Positions 37,081 through 47,861 of a DNA stretch of 64,000 bases are shown in pieces (within the stretch, counting starts at the first letter, position 1; each line of letters starts with the position of its first letter). Made by a program: the position numbers and the translations under genes. This stretch comes from Hyphomicrobiales bacterium. GTDB taxonomy: Bacteria > Pseudomonadota > Alphaproteobacteria > Rhizobiales > Rhizobiaceae. The DNA lies in the NCBI GenBank assembly GCA_900471925.1, contig UCGV01000001.1, positions 409,648-473,647 of the forward strand, in the 5' to 3' direction. The notes under the pieces were generated by a model. The model was not told the DNA's origin and made no database searches. It was given only the letters and a program-made list of their open reading frames with translations.

Positions 37081-37743
37081 ATGAGCCCGGCGAAAACATC
37101 GCCCATCCAGATCGCCCGTCGTGGTCTGATGCTGGTTATCTCGTCGCCCTCGGGCGCCGGAAAATCGACCATCGCGCGGACGCTTCTGGAAACCGACAAG
37201 CAGATCGGACTTTCCGTCAGCGTCACCACCCGCCAACGCCGGCCAAGTGAGGTGGAAAGCATTCACTATCACTTTAAGAGCGTGCGTGAATTCGAGCGAA
37301 TGCGCGATTCCGATTCCCTGCTGGAATGGGCCGAAGTCCACGGCAATTTTTACGGTACTCCGCGAGAGCCAGTAGAACAGGCCATGTCCGAAGGCCGCGA
37401 TATGCTCTTCGATATCGACTGGCAGGGCGCCCAGCAACTGCAGCAGAAAATGCAGGCTGATGTGGTTTCGATCTTCGTGCTACCGCCGACCATGACGGAG
37501 CTGCAGTCACGCCTTCATCGCCGTGCGGAAGATTCCGAAGAGGTTATCCGGACGCGTCTTGCAAACTCCCGTGCCGAGATCGCTCACTGGCGCGAATATG
37601 ACTATGTCATCATCAACGATGATCTGAACGCCGCTTTCGACGCGGTCCAGTCGATCGTCAAGGCTGAGCGCCTGCGTCGCGACCGCCGTCACGGCATGTT
37701 CGACTTCGTCAGAGAGTTGCTCGAAGAGACGCCAAATCTCTAA
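37081..37743 (+). CDS. gmk: guanylate kinase
   Basis: Phosphorylates GMP to GDP. The 220-residue enzyme has the P-loop [14 protein letters not shown] (about residues 20-33), the GMP-binding [19 protein letters not shown] and [10 protein letters not shown]. The ATG at 37081 follows yicC by three bases. Its last four bases overlap the convergent rsmA stop. Confidence 0.97.
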   Translation: MSPAKTSPIQIARRGLMLVISSPSGAGKSTIARTLLETDKQIGLSVSVTTRQRRPSEVESIHYHFKSVREFERMRDSDSLLEWAEVHGNFYGTPREPVEQAMSEGRDMLFDIDWQGAQQLQQKMQADVVSIFVLPPTMTELQSRLHRRAEDSEEVIRTRLANSRAEIAHWREYDYVIINDDLNAAFDAVQSIVKAERLRRDRRHGMFDFVRELLEETPNL

Positions 37744-38567
37744 AGGCTGTTCGCCAGCCGGCAGAACTCTTCCACGGATAGAGTTTCTGCCCGCCTCGCC
37801 GGATCAATGCCGGCTTTCATGAGCAGGCTTTCGCCGCCAATGGGCTTGAGGCTCTGGCGCAGCATCTTGCGGCGCTGGCCGAAGGCGGCTTGTGTGACCT
37901 TTTCCAGATTGCCGACAGAGCAGGGGATGGGATTCTCGTTTGGCGTCAGATGGACCACCGTGGAGGTGACCTTCGGCGGCGGCGTAAAAGCCTGCGGCGG
38001 AATATCGAATGCCATGCGCGCATTGGTACGCCATCCGGTGAGTACGCCAAGCCGACCATAGTGATCGTCATCTTCTGACGCGACGATCCGCTTGCCGACT
38101 TCCTTCTGGAACATCAGCGTGAGCGACTGCCAGAAGGGCGGCCATGTCTTCGGCAGCAGCCAGTTCACCAGAAGTTGGGTACCGACATTGTAGGGTAGGT
38201 TGGCGATAATCTTGATCGGACCGCCCGTGGCCATGGCCTCGAAATCCGTTTTCAGCGCATCGCCCTCGATGACCTCCAGGCGACGGGGATAGTGATCAGC
38301 GATTTCGGCGAGAGCCGGCAAGCATCGTTCGTCGCGTTCGACGGCTATTACCTTCTTGGCGCCAAGTGCCAGAATGGCTCGCGTCAGGCCACCGGGACCG
38401 GGACCTACCTCAAAGACAGTTACGTCCTCAAGCGCACCGGCGGTGCGGGCGACCTTCTGCGTCAGGTTGAGATCGAGCAGAAAGTTCTGCCCGAGGGCTT
38501 TGCGCGCATCAAGCCCATGACGCTGAATAACCTCGCGAAGCGGCGGCAGACCATCAAGTGCGGCCAT
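37740..38567 (-). CDS. rsmA: 16S rRNA dimethyladenosine transferase
   Basis: Dimethylates A1518 and A1519 of 16S rRNA (KsgA). The 275-residue protein shows the SAM site [15 protein letters not shown] (about 54-68), the acidic AVERDER and the catalytic NLPYNVGT (about 122-129). It starts at ATG 38567, sharing one base with the pdxA stop (TAATG), so it is coupled to pdxA. Last gene of the lptF-lptG-lptD-surA-pdxA-rsmA series; the surA-pdxA-rsmA order is widespread. Confidence 0.97.
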   Translation of the reverse strand: MAALDGLPPLREVIQRHGLDARKALGQNFLLDLNLTQKVARTAGALEDVTVFEVGPGPGGLTRAILALGAKKVIAVERDERCLPALAEIADHYPRRLEVIEGDALKTDFEAMATGGPIKIIANLPYNVGTQLLVNWLLPKTWPPFWQSLTLMFQKEVGKRIVASEDDDHYGRLGVLTGWRTNARMAFDIPPQAFTPPPKVTSTVVHLTPNENPIPCSVGNLEKVTQAAFGQRRKMLRQSLKPIGGESLLMKAGIDPARRAETLSVEEFCRLANSL

Positions 38568-39595
38568 TAACGACGGCTTTCCGCGGTCCGGCCAAGCTGC
38601 GCGCCAAGCTTCAGGGCGGCAACGAGGCTTGCTTCGCGTGCCAGCCCCTTGCCGGCAATGCCGAAGGCGGTGCCGTGATCGGGAGAGGTGCGAACGAATG
38701 GAAGGCCAAGCGTCACGTTGACGGAATCGTCGAAACCGAGCGCCTTGGCCGGTATCAGCGCCTGATCGTGATACATGCAGACAGCGACGTCATAACGAGC
38801 GCGCGCTTCGTCGTGGAACATTGTGTCTGCGGGCAGGGGCCCGATCGCATCGATGCCTTCATCGCGCAGGATCTGGATCGCCGGATGGATGATGGTCTCA
38901 TCTTCCTTGCCGATCGCTCCACCTTCGCCCGCATGCGGATTGAGGCCGGCAATCGCCAGACGCGGCGATGTCATGCCGAAACGCTGTTTCAGATCCTTGT
39001 CCGCTATCCGGCAGGTCTCGACGATCAGGTCGAGAGTCAGTGCCTGCGGCACGTCCTTGATCGGAATGTGAATGGTGACCGGGATGGCACGTAGCTTTGG
39101 CCCGGCGAGCATCATGACAGGCATGACGGATTGACCGGTTGCGTGCATAGCGAGATCGGCGAGGAATTCCGTATGGCCAGGAAATCTGAACCCGGCCTCA
39201 TAGAGTACCGATTTGGCAATTGGATTGGTGACGACTGCAAGCGCTTCGCCCTTCATGACGAGCGTAACAGCCGTCTCGATCGAGGCGATCGTGCCCTTTG
39301 CCGTCGCAACATGCGGTTCGCCGGCGGCAACATCGATGCCCGCCGGCATCGGGATGACAGGCAGTGCCTCTGTAAAGAGACCGAGACTTTCGTCTGCGAT
39401 GCTGATCGGTCGCAAGGGAACGTCTACGTCAAGCATACGTGCGCGAACAGCCAGCACATCCGGATCACCAATCAGGAAAAACGGCGGCAGTCCAAGCTCG
39501 CGTCTGCGAAGCCAGGCCATGAGGGTAATGTCAGGTCCAACGCCAGCGGGATCGCCCTGCGTCAGTGCAAGAGGCCGCGAAAATGGTGTCGCCAT
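38567..39595 (-). CDS. pdxA: 4-hydroxythreonine-4-phosphate dehydrogenase
   Basis: Oxidises 4-phosphohydroxy-L-threonine in pyridoxal phosphate synthesis. The 342-residue enzyme has the N-terminal [12 protein letters not shown], the metal His sites [19 protein letters not shown] and [12 protein letters not shown] use the ATG at 39595, seven bases after the surA stop; the open frame up to 39784 is inside surA. Overlaps rsmA by one base. Confidence 0.96.
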   Translation of the reverse strand: MATPFSRPLALTQGDPAGVGPDITLMAWLRRRELGLPPFFLIGDPDVLAVRARMLDVDVPLRPISIADESLGLFTEALPVIPMPAGIDVAAGEPHVATAKGTIASIETAVTLVMKGEALAVVTNPIAKSVLYEAGFRFPGHTEFLADLAMHATGQSVMPVMMLAGPKLRAIPVTIHIPIKDVPQALTLDLIVETCRIADKDLKQRFGMTSPRLAIAGLNPHAGEGGAIGKEDETIIHPAIQILRDEGIDAIGPLPADTMFHDEARARYDVAVCMYHDQALIPAKALGFDDSVNVTLGLPFVRTSPDHGTAFGIAGKGLAREASLVAALKLGAQLGRTAESRR

Positions 39596-39602
39596 GGAAT
39601 GA

Positions 39603-40544
39603 TCAGCGGTAGATGATCTGCGCGTGTTTGCGCAGGTCATCCAGGTATTTCTTGCTGTTCTCGTTCTCCGGCGCGGCCGACTTGTCAGACTTGGCCTTAT
39701 CAAGGTCCTCTTGACGGAAAACCATTTCGGCTGCCTGGTCATCCGACACCTGACGCTGGCTGCAGATCGCCAGATATTCCACACCCTTGTCGGTTACGCG
39801 CGTGCCCGTCGTATTGCCCTTGGCCTGCGCAACGAGATCCTTCCATTCCGCCGGAATTTCAGGTGCGAGCATTCGCCCGAGGTCGCGCACCGAAACGTCC
39901 CGCATGGTTGCGGCGAAGGTCTTTGCCTGGTCGCAGCCCGGATATTTCGAGCGCGATGCCTCGGCCTCGCTCTTGCGCTTGCCGGTAATCGCGTTGCGTT
40001 TGGATGCCGGGACGACGAAAATGACCTGCTGCAGCATATATTCGGTGGTGACCGGCTTTTCCTTGTTATTCTGCATCATCCGGTTGACCAGATCGTAGTT
40101 CGAAAGCCGAGCGCTGGAGCCATATCGCGCATTGACAAGCCGTGGCCAGCTCATCTGCACGGCGATGAAATTCTTGAAATGATCAACGCCTACGCCAGCA
40201 CGATCGAGGATCTGTCCCATCTGCTCGACGGACAGCTTATTGCTTGCGGCAAACCGCGCAAAGGAAGCATTTACGTCATCTTGCGATACCGACATGCGGA
40301 CGCGAGAGACTTCCTGGCGTTTCAGCGTTTCGTCGATCAGTTGCTCTTCTGCGGCTTTGGCATCCGGCTTCTGGCGCTGAAGGCGCATGAAGGCCTGGCG
40401 CTTTGCGACATCGCCGCTGGTAATAGCGGTTCCGTTGACCACCGCCTTGACTTCGCTGGCAGCAAAAACAGGGCCGCTGAGGGCCGCAAGCATCATTGCG
40501 GCACCTGCGATAAGCGTGGTTACGGTCTTCTTCGCGTCAATCAT
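39603..40544 (-). CDS. SurA-like periplasmic chaperone
   Basis: A 313-residue exported protein. The ATG at 40544 follows GGGAGGTC by seven bases and gives a signal peptide ([24 protein letters not shown], cleavage after AFA-like VFA). The mature part carries a SurA N-terminal domain ([22 protein letters not shown]) and a degenerate C-terminal half without a clear parvulin prolyl isomerase core. It probably escorts outer-membrane proteins such as LptD, whose gene is immediately upstream. Position between lptD and pdxA supports SurA orthology. Confidence 0.87.
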   Translation of the reverse strand: MIDAKKTVTTLIAGAAMMLAALSGPVFAASEVKAVVNGTAITSGDVAKRQAFMRLQRQKPDAKAAEEQLIDETLKRQEVSRVRMSVSQDDVNASFARFAASNKLSVEQMGQILDRAGVGVDHFKNFIAVQMSWPRLVNARYGSSARLSNYDLVNRMMQNNKEKPVTTEYMLQQVIFVVPASKRNAITGKRKSEAEASRSKYPGCDQAKTFAATMRDVSVRDLGRMLAPEIPAEWKDLVAQAKGNTTGTRVTDKGVEYLAICSQRQVSDDQAAEMVFRQEDLDKAKSDKSAAPENENSKKYLDDLRKHAQIIYR

Positions 40545-40701
40545 CCGTTGACCTCCCGATAGCGCCGCACGGCTCAAGCGCGCGGCGTTCTTACCATAAA
40601 CTGAGACCGGCGAAAATCGCATCTCTAGCTGCGTCACACCCTATGCCTCACATAACGATTGGTCGCAATGTCCTGCATAGGCTTACGGCGAAAGAATGGC
40701 C

Positions 40702-40721
40702 CGGCCGGAGATTTCCGGCCG
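40702..40721 (-). terminator. possible hairpin terminator after lptD
   Basis: Arms CGGCCGG (40702-40708) and CCGGCCG (40715-40721) with a 6-base loop, 12 bases past the lptD stop; the following minus-strand bases (GGCCATTCTTTC) are only weakly T-rich. It may reduce rather than block read-through into surA. Confidence 0.45.
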
Positions 40722-40732
40722 TCCGAGTGTCA

Positions 40733-43087
40733 TTAGAGGTTGTTTGCAGCGTCGCCGGTACCCAGTCGGATATCACCGAGAGTGCGGAAGGTGAGGCGAG
40801 CGGCGATCGTCCAGTCGCTTGCCGTCTCGTCCGTTGTATCACGCGCATCCGTATAGGCGATCGTGAAGATCGTGCACTCATCCTCATAGGAAATGCCGAG
40901 CGTACGCCTCGTGACAACATCATTGTTCAGATCCCAAGCGATACCGCCGAAAACGGACCAGTAATCCTTGAACTTGACCCTAGCACTCGTCTGGACTTCG
41001 TCATTGTCGTTGGCATAGCCATATTCAGGCTGGGCGCTCAGATGCGTGTACGTGACCTGACCCGAGAAGGTGTCGTTCTGGTAGGCGGTAGTCAGATCGC
41101 CGCGCTTGAATGAGAAGTCCTCCTGATCCAGTCGATAAGATCCCGCGACCGAAAGGCCGAATGGCATCTCGATGCCACCAAGGCCGACATAATCGGAACG
41201 ATCGGTTTCGAGGCCGGATTCAGCGCCGACATTGACGAGGTCATCGGTGGCGAACGAGTTCTGGCCGGCAAGCTGGTAGGACTGGCCGAAGATGCCGTGC
41301 AGCTTATAACCGCTGTCGAAAGTGCCGGTATACTGGAAACCAACGTTTGCGCGCGTACCGCCTTCGATACGGTCGTAGCCAGAGAACCGGTCACGATCGA
41401 AGAGGTTGGTTGCATCGAAGACGAAGCTCTGTGCGTCTTCGTTCGGCAACCGACCCGCCAGCGGCTCGTCGGGGCGCGCGTAGATCTGTGCGATCGGTTC
41501 CAGAACGTGCGTGCTGTTGCTGGTCGTAAACAGGATCGGATAGCGCATTTCCAGGCCGGCCGTCAGCATTCCGCGCGTTGCAGCATTATCGTCGAGATAA
41601 TTGCCGGCGTAGGGAACCCCGTTAATGTCGACAGGGCTGTCCATATTGAGCGCGAAAGCATCGCCTCGTGCCGCGAGCAGAGGTGTAATAACCAGCCCGG
41701 TAGACGTCACGAACGTGCGTTTCCACTGCACCTCGGTGCTCAGACGGGTTGTCTGACCTTCCAGGCCACGGAACCGATCAAAGCCGGCGACATTGTAAAA
41801 GTCGTCGTGGGTACGCGAAATATTGGTTAGATTGACATCGGCCGAAAGCTCACCACCCGCGACCGGCTTCGGTGCGACGTAGTGATAGTCTAGCGTCGGA
41901 TAGACTATAGCCTGCTGTTTTTCAGCCGTACTGTTGCGGTCTGCATCCTGCACGTCGAAATAGAAAGAGCGCAGATCGAAATAATTGCGGCTGCCGAGAC
42001 CAGTTAGGTAGACGCTATTGGCTTTGGGCGTAGTGGAGTAACCTTCAATTTTGTAGGTGCGGGAGAAGTTGTTGTCACTCTGCACCATCACATCCCAGCC
42101 GAAGGTCCAGCGAGGATTGATCGTGAAGTCTGCCTTCGACCCGATCATGCCGCGCTGCTTGGCTTCAGCATCACTGGTGCCCGCGCTGAAATTGCCAGGG
42201 TTCATCTGGTCAATGCCGGCCACATTCACCGTCATCGTGCCGTTTTCGAAGCGACGGCGGTATTCCCCCTCGAGCATGAAGCCCTGGGACGTGTAGCCGG
42301 TGCCCGTGACAGTGAAGTCCGAACTCGGCGAAATTACATAATAATACGGAACAGAAAGACCATAGCCGAGATTCTGCGACACGCTCATGGTCGGGAACAG
42401 GAAGCCCGATTTGCGCTTCACTGTATTATCCGGGACCGTGATCCACGGAACGTAAGCAATGGGATGGCCGAGCAGTTCGAAGCGGGCGTGCTCAAGCCGA
42501 ATCGTGTGCTTCTCCCCGTCCTGGATAACGCGCTGCGCCTTGACCTGCCAGAAAGGAGCCCTTTCCGGATCCTCTGCGCAAGGCAAGCAGGCCGTATAGA
42601 CGCCCTTGTTAAGGATCATCTGCGTGCCGCCGACCCTCTGGCCGGTTTCGGCGACGAGGCGGGTATTGTCACTGGTCTCGATGCGCAGGGCATTCATGAA
42701 ACCGTCTGCGAAATTGTCGGTCACATCGAGATGATCGGCATATATACGATTGCCGTCAGGAGTCACCATCTCGATATTACCGGTCGCCATCATGCGGCCG
42801 GTCTTCTGGTTGTAATCGACCTTCTGGGCGACCAGCTTGTAGCCGCCGTAGTTGATCTGCACGCCGCCGATCACAGAGACGATCTCCTGATCCTTGTTGT
42901 AGATCAGCTCGTTGGCCGACAACATCAGTTTTGCATCCGGCGAGACATTCTGGCCGATCGCAGGCATGCCTGCAGTGTTCTCCTGGGCGTAAGACGCAGG
43001 AGCACTTTCAAAATAGGAACACAGAGCTGCGCCTAGGAGTAGGGCAACCAACTGTTTACTAAAACCCTTGCGGTCGCCTACCGCCAC
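40733..43087 (-). CDS. lptD: LPS-assembly outer-membrane protein LptD
   Basis: A 784-residue outer-membrane beta-barrel that inserts lipopolysaccharide into the outer leaflet. It has a signal peptide (FSKQLVALLLGAALCSYFESAPASYA), an OstA/LptA-like beta-jellyroll (LMLSANELIYNKDQEIVSVIGG, about 55-200) and a C-terminal LPS-assembly barrel. I place the start at GTG 43087, overlapping the lptG stop by one base (TAGTG) with GGAGG eight bases upstream. The chain ends with an aromatic-poor LGTGDAANNL rather than a canonical terminal Phe. Part of lptF-lptG-lptD. Confidence 0.94.
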   Translation of the reverse strand: MAVGDRKGFSKQLVALLLGAALCSYFESAPASYAQENTAGMPAIGQNVSPDAKLMLSANELIYNKDQEIVSVIGGVQINYGGYKLVAQKVDYNQKTGRMMATGNIEMVTPDGNRIYADHLDVTDNFADGFMNALRIETSDNTRLVAETGQRVGGTQMILNKGVYTACLPCAEDPERAPFWQVKAQRVIQDGEKHTIRLEHARFELLGHPIAYVPWITVPDNTVKRKSGFLFPTMSVSQNLGYGLSVPYYYVISPSSDFTVTGTGYTSQGFMLEGEYRRRFENGTMTVNVAGIDQMNPGNFSAGTSDAEAKQRGMIGSKADFTINPRWTFGWDVMVQSDNNFSRTYKIEGYSTTPKANSVYLTGLGSRNYFDLRSFYFDVQDADRNSTAEKQQAIVYPTLDYHYVAPKPVAGGELSADVNLTNISRTHDDFYNVAGFDRFRGLEGQTTRLSTEVQWKRTFVTSTGLVITPLLAARGDAFALNMDSPVDINGVPYAGNYLDDNAATRGMLTAGLEMRYPILFTTSNSTHVLEPIAQIYARPDEPLAGRLPNEDAQSFVFDATNLFDRDRFSGYDRIEGGTRANVGFQYTGTFDSGYKLHGIFGQSYQLAGQNSFATDDLVNVGAESGLETDRSDYVGLGGIEMPFGLSVAGSYRLDQEDFSFKRGDLTTAYQNDTFSGQVTYTHLSAQPEYGYANDNDEVQTSARVKFKDYWSVFGGIAWDLNNDVVTRRTLGISYEDECTIFTIAYTDARDTTDETASDWTIAARLTFRTLGDIRLGTGDAANNL

Positions 43088-44175
43088 TAGCCATCCTCCT
43101 GATGAAGCAGGATCGTTGCGCCTAAAGCGAGCGCTACGACCACCGGTATCCAAGTCGCCACAAACGGCGGCACAACACCGCTGCTTCCAAATGCTTTTAC
43201 AAGCACGGTGACGACATAAAGCATGAAGCCTGAAAGGATTCCACCCAGAATCACAGAGCGTGATTGGTTGAACCGGCTAAATTTCAAAGACACTGTTGCA
43301 GCAATGAGAGTCATGGCCACCAGCAGCAGCGGTTGCGATAGCAGCGAGTTGAACTGAGTCTCAAGTGCCTTCGTGGAGATTCCGAAGGATTTGGCAGCAG
43401 CGATACGGTTGGAAAGGTCAAAGAAACCAATTGTTTCCGGCGCTGTTAGCCGCTCCTTGATGAAGTCTTGTTTCAGATTGGTACGAAGCTGTTCCGAAGC
43501 CTTACGCACGGGGATTTCCCCAGGCTTGCGCTCGATGACATTGTTAAGCTGCCAGTAACCATCTTCCAACTTAGCCGACGTGGCATCCTGCCTCAGAATG
43601 ACCTGGCCTGTGGAATCAAAGTGGATAAGTACGGCGTCCACCAGCAGCGTGCCGTTCTCCAGCACGGTCTTAGCGCCGATGATGACATCATCGCGGCCGC
43701 TGATCTGCCGCAGCCACGGAACCTGCAGGGCCTTGATCATGGCATTGTCCTGACCGCGCCAGGCCGTCTCGAACTCCGTTGCCTGTCGCTGACCCCAGGC
43801 CGCGAGCGGATTGAGGGCAACCACGGTCAGCACGCCGAGGATCAGAGATCCGGCGACGAAGGGCAGCATGAACTGCCAGACGGAGATGCCGGCCGCTCGC
43901 GTGACGACGAGTTCATATTTCCGGTTGAGACCGATGAGCACGGTGATGCCGACGAAAAGCGACACGAAGGGAATCGTTTGCTGCAGGATCAGCGGCAGAC
44001 GAACTGCCGTGAGAAGCACCGCGCCGCCGAGAGTGTAACCCGGAAAACCGGAAATACGGCTCGCCGTCTCGCTGAAGTCGAGCAGAAAGGTGATAGCGCT
44101 CATGCCGATCAGAAACCACATCGTGGTCACGACATAGCGACGGAAGAAATAGCGCGACAACGTCCCGAATATCAT
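43087..44175 (-). CDS. lptG: LPS export permease LptG
   Basis: A 362-residue inner-membrane subunit of the LptB2FG transporter. Six membrane segments flank a periplasmic beta-jellyroll (about 130-260), as in the family; the N-terminal MIFGTLSRYFFRRYV and KYELVVTRAAGISVWQFM are typical. ATG at 44175 overlaps the lptF stop (ATGA), and its own stop shares a base with the lptD start. Confidence 0.94.
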   Translation of the reverse strand: MIFGTLSRYFFRRYVVTTMWFLIGMSAITFLLDFSETASRISGFPGYTLGGAVLLTAVRLPLILQQTIPFVSLFVGITVLIGLNRKYELVVTRAAGISVWQFMLPFVAGSLILGVLTVVALNPLAAWGQRQATEFETAWRGQDNAMIKALQVPWLRQISGRDDVIIGAKTVLENGTLLVDAVLIHFDSTGQVILRQDATSAKLEDGYWQLNNVIERKPGEIPVRKASEQLRTNLKQDFIKERLTAPETIGFFDLSNRIAAAKSFGISTKALETQFNSLLSQPLLLVAMTLIAATVSLKFSRFNQSRSVILGGILSGFMLYVVTVLVKAFGSSGVVPPFVATWIPVVVALALGATILLHQEDG

Positions 44176-45353
44176 CTTGCTTCGCCTCCGCCTGTCCGCC
44201 TGGTCGCGGCAAAGATCCGCCCCTGCGCCCGCTTCCAGATCGTCGAGGTCTGATTTCTGACGGCAAGCGGCACAGAGAGGCGCTTGTGCAGGTTGAGGAA
44301 GATGATCGACACGATGCCGGTGACGACAGGGATCGCATAGAGGATCGGGATATAGACCGGGTCGTTATCGATCTGATTGGCGACGTAGAATGCCGCCCAG
44401 CGCAATGTAAAGGCGATGCCGAGTGCGCCGATCATCGGATGCATCCGCGCCTCGCGGTGTGAACGCGCGTCGCCTGCGATCGCAAGCGAGAAGAGTGCGA
44501 AGACGAAGGGCAGCACCCAGTCGGTCAGGCGACGATGCAGTTCGGCGGTATAGGTGCCGGGCTTGGCGATGTAATCGGGATCCTTCGGGTCGGGATGGAG
44601 CAGGAAGGCGAGGTCGCGATCGCTGGCGCGAAGCGTCGCCTGACCGTTGTTTCCCGTCATGTCCGAAAGATCGAAGGAATAGGAATCGAATTTGATGACG
44701 GAGACGTTGCCGTCGGCCGTTTTGCGATGGACTTCGCCGTCATGCATGATCAGCGAGGTGCCGACATCGTCTACCGCACCCTGGCGCGCGTAATAGATAA
44801 GCTCGTAGTTCGGGTCGCGCTCGTCGGCGACGAACAGACCCTTGAGCATGCGACCGGCGAGCCGCTGCGAGATCTGTACATAAAGGCCGTCGTCGATCTT
44901 GCGGAAGGTCTTTTCCTCTATCACGGAAGAAAGAAGGTCGGCATAGGTGGCCGCGATCATCTGCCGGACGACGGTCTTTGCTCTCGGCTCGACGACATTG
45001 TCGACAAAGAACGAGAAGACGCTGATCAGAACCGCCAGCAGCAGGATCGGCCGCGCGAGAATACTGCGGCGCGCGCCGGCGGCATCGATCACAGTCAATT
45101 CGGAATCGTTGTTCATCGTCGTCAGCGTTTGGGTGATGCCAATGACGAGTGCAAAGGGCAGGACGACCGGAATGATCGACGGCAGGATCAGCGTCGCAAG
45201 GGCCGCGAACGAACCGATCGATTGGCCGCTATCCGTTACCAGGTTGATGCGCTGCAGAACCTGGGTGGTCCAGATGATCGCGAGTACCGGGAGCAGGGCC
45301 ACGAGAAACATCTGGCCGACACGCCGCAATATATATGTCTCAAGTAGTTTCAT
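44172..45353 (-). CDS. lptF: LPS export permease LptF
   Basis: A 393-residue partner of LptG with the same build: membrane segments at residues about 15-120 and 280-370 around a periplasmic domain. Conserved coupling-helix region NNDSELTVIDAAGARR. I use the ATG at 45353 (MKLLETYILRRVGQ) with GGGCGAG just upstream; six residues would be added by an upstream ATG at 45371. First gene of the lptF-lptG-lptD-surA-pdxA-rsmA series. Confidence 0.94.
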   Translation of the reverse strand: MKLLETYILRRVGQMFLVALLPVLAIIWTTQVLQRINLVTDSGQSIGSFAALATLILPSIIPVVLPFALVIGITQTLTTMNNDSELTVIDAAGARRSILARPILLLAVLISVFSFFVDNVVEPRAKTVVRQMIAATYADLLSSVIEEKTFRKIDDGLYVQISQRLAGRMLKGLFVADERDPNYELIYYARQGAVDDVGTSLIMHDGEVHRKTADGNVSVIKFDSYSFDLSDMTGNNGQATLRASDRDLAFLLHPDPKDPDYIAKPGTYTAELHRRLTDWVLPFVFALFSLAIAGDARSHREARMHPMIGALGIAFTLRWAAFYVANQIDNDPVYIPILYAIPVVTGIVSIIFLNLHKRLSVPLAVRNQTSTIWKRAQGRIFAATRRTGGGEAR

Positions 45354-45452
45354 GCTCGCCCTTGAAAGCACCTGCAGGCCGATCTGGCCAACAGGAGATT
45401 CCCTCTACGCTGTTTGTCGCGGTTTTGCGACAAGCTAGTGTCAAAAATTCAT

Positions 45453-46235
45453 TCAATTTTCAGAATTTTTTTGGCGCTGTGGCGACTCAGCGAGCGCCAT
45501 CAACGCTGCGAATATGACAACCGATGACAGCCATCCCAGAACGACGTCGGAGAGATAATGCGCGCCGAAGGAAAGCCGCATCGCCGGAGTGAGGATCGAA
45601 ACGGCGGCGACAGGTGCCACAAGAGCATAGCGCACCGACTTCGGAACGAAGATCAGCAGGCAGAACAGCCAGCCCGCGCTCGCCGCTTCCCCGGAAATGA
45701 AAGAGCAGTTCGAGATGCACTTTCCGGCCAGCGAACCGGCTTCGGCAAAATGCAGCGTACCGCCGAAGAAATCCGTCTGGACCGGCCGTGGGCGGCCCCA
45801 ATGTTCCTTGAGGATCACATTGACGAGAAGAACCGGGCCAATGATGAGCGTGCCGAGCGCCACCTGGAGATCGCGAGCGCGCGGCGCGTTGAAGGTCGCG
45901 CCGTGCTGCTGATAGCATTCCGCGAGCTTCCATAGCATCACGGCTGTTACGACGTAAGGAACGTAGAAGAAGAGCGTACGCAGCAGACCGAGAATCGCCT
46001 CGCTCCGATAGGGGAAGGAACCGCAGATCTCGGTGGCTGGGGCCGATGAAGCGCAGGCTTCCGGCACGAAAAAAAGCTGGGAAAAATAAATATCTATCTC
46101 GGGAAATGCCCGGAAGAGTGCGAGCAACAGCCACCACACCCAGAATAGCAGGACAAAGACCCCGAAAGCCGTTTTCGGCAGGCGAATTGCCGGAGCCCGC
46201 CATGGATTTTTCGAAAAAACTGTCAACGCAAACAT
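45453..46235 (-). CDS. PAP2-family lipid phosphatase
   Basis: A 260-residue membrane phosphatase with about six helices. The C1 motif KEHWGRPRP (Kx6RP) and the C3 motif RLSFGAHYLSD (Rx5Hx3D) are intact, but C2 reads SFISGEAAS where PSGH is expected, so a Glu stands in place of the usual first His. The neighbouring LPS export genes and the known lipid A phosphatases LpxE/LpxF of rhizobia make a lipid A or phosphatidylglycerol-phosphate substrate plausible. ATG at 46235 lacks a good ribosome site. Divergent from pepA. Confidence 0.85.
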   Translation of the reverse strand: MFALTVFSKNPWRAPAIRLPKTAFGVFVLLFWVWWLLLALFRAFPEIDIYFSQLFFVPEACASSAPATEICGSFPYRSEAILGLLRTLFFYVPYVVTAVMLWKLAECYQQHGATFNAPRARDLQVALGTLIIGPVLLVNVILKEHWGRPRPVQTDFFGGTLHFAEAGSLAGKCISNCSFISGEAASAGWLFCLLIFVPKSVRYALVAPVAAVSILTPAMRLSFGAHYLSDVVLGWLSSVVIFAALMALAESPQRQKNSEN

Positions 46236-46300
46236 CTACGAAACTGACGAAAACCTTCTGGCCGGGTGGCCGCGCGGAACATAACAACTGTCGGCGGCCA

Positions 46301-46330
46301 TTGACAGACCCGTCAAACGCGAAATTATCC
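46301..46330 (+). promoter_or_regulatory. predicted sigma-70 promoter of pepA-holC
   Basis: Perfect -35 TTGACA (46301-46306) and -10-like ATTATC/TTATCC (46324-46330) at a 17-18 base spacing, giving a leader of about 30 bases to the pepA ATG. Confidence 0.55.
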
Positions 46331-46367
46331 CTGCGAAACGGATTTCATGAATCCCATCGGAGAAGAC

Positions 46368-47861
46368 ATGTCTGCAAAATTCGAAATTTCATTCTCAAAA
46401 TCGGCAAAGCTCGGCGGTGGCCTCGCCATCCTTCTGAAGACAGCGGAGGCAGACACCGCGGCTGGAGCCGATAGTGCCGACCCGGCGGGAGTGATCGCCA
46501 AGGCATCAAAGATTGCGCGTTTCTCCGGAAAATCGATGGCGGCCCTCGATCTTGTGGCGCCGGAAGGTGCGCCCGTCGAGCGTATCATCGTCATCGGCCT
46601 CGGCAAGGCCGCTGACCTGACGGTTCATGATTGGCTGAAGGCCGGCGGCAGCGCCGCTGCGCGGATCAAGAATACCGATAAGGCGACGATCTTCATTGAC
46701 GTGCCGGGCCTTCAGATCAGCGCCAAGGCGGCAGCCGATTTCGCGCTCGGCATGCTGCTGCGTGCCTACAGCTTCGACACCTACAAGACCAAGAGGAACG
46801 ACGACGAGGAAAAGCAGGCGAAATCGGTCAAGGTGACGATCGTCACGGCGGATGCGGCTGCCGCCAAGAAAGCCTTTGCCGATGTCGAGGCGATCGCCGA
46901 CGGTGTCAATCTTGCCCGCGATCTCGTCAACGAGCCGCCGAACGTCCTCGGCCCCATTGAATTCGCGGCCAAGGCAAAGGAGTTGGAGAAGCTCGGCGTC
47001 GAGGTGGAGATCCTTACCGAGCGCGAAATGCGTCGTCTCGGCATGGGCGCGCTGCTCGGCGTTGCCCAGGGCTCCGTGCGTCCGCCGCGTCTGGCGGTGA
47101 TGCAGTGGAGGGGCGGCAAAAGCAAGGATCGGCCGGTTGCCTTTATCGGCAAGGGCGTGGTCTTCGATACAGGCGGTATATCGATCAAGCCGGCGGCAAA
47201 TATGGAAGACATGAAGGGTGATATGGGCGGCGCGGCCGCCGTCACCGGCCTTATGCACACGCTCGCTGCCCGCAAGGCGGCTGTCAACGTCGTCGGCATT
47301 ATCGGCCTTGTCGAAAACATGCCTGACGGAAACGCCCAGCGCCCGGGCGATATCGTCACCTCCATGTCTGGCCAGACGATCGAGGTGATCAATACCGATG
47401 CCGAAGGCCGCCTCGTGCTTTGCGATGCGCTCTGGTATTGCAACGATCGCTTCAAACCGCAGTTCATGATCAATCTGGCGACGCTGACGGGCGCCATCAT
47501 GGTCGCGCTCGGCAATGTTCATGCCGGCCTTTTCTCGAATGACGATCCGTTGTCGGCGCAACTGACCTCGGCCGGCCTTGTGACGAACGAGAAGCTGTGG
47601 CGAATGCCGCTCGGCAAGGAATATGACAAGATGATCGACAGCAAATTCGCCGATATGAAGAATACCGGCGGCCGTCTGGCAGGCTCGATCACTGCTGCGC
47701 ATTTCCTGAAGCGCTTCGTCCAGGACACGCCCTGGGCGCATCTCGATATCGCCGGTACGGCGATGGGTTCCGTGCAGGACGAGATCAATCAGTCGTGGGG
47801 CTCCGGCTACGGTGTGCGCCTGCTCGATGAGCTGGTACGTGCGAACTACGAAACAAAATGA
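46368..47861 (+). CDS. pepA: leucyl aminopeptidase
   Basis: A 497-residue M17 zinc/manganese aminopeptidase that removes N-terminal leucine and related residues. The M17 signature [14 protein letters not shown] and metal-binding [16 protein letters not shown] are present in the C-terminal domain. I use the ATG at 46368 (GGAG five bases upstream) instead of the ATG at 46347. In some bacteria PepA also binds DNA at cer/xer sites. Coupled to holC by an ATGA overlap; the pepA-holC order is conserved. Confidence 0.95.
   Translation: MSAKFEISFSKSAKLGGGLAILLKTAEADTAAGADSADPAGVIAKASKIARFSGKSMAALDLVAPEGAPVERIIVIGLGKAADLTVHDWLKAGGSAAARIKNTDKATIFIDVPGLQISAKAAADFALGMLLRAYSFDTYKTKRNDDEEKQAKSVKVTIVTADAAAAKKAFADVEAIADGVNLARDLVNEPPNVLGPIEFAAKAKELEKLGVEVEILTEREMRRLGMGALLGVAQGSVRPPRLAVMQWRGGKSKDRPVAFIGKGVVFDTGGISIKPAANMEDMKGDMGGAAAVTGLMHTLAARKAAVNVVGIIGLVENMPDGNAQRPGDIVTSMSGQTIEVINTDAEGRLVLCDALWYCNDRFKPQFMINLATLTGAIMVALGNVHAGLFSNDDPLSAQLTSAGLVTNEKLWRMPLGKEYDKMIDSKFADMKNTGGRLAGSITAAHFLKRFVQDTPWAHLDIAGTAMGSVQDEINQSWGSGYGVRLLDELVRANYETK

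Noticed and set aside
45411-45430. Inverted repeat TTGTCGC/GCGACAA between PAP2 and lptF
   Set aside because: Seven-base arms without T tract; could be an operator or chance, not enough evidence for either.
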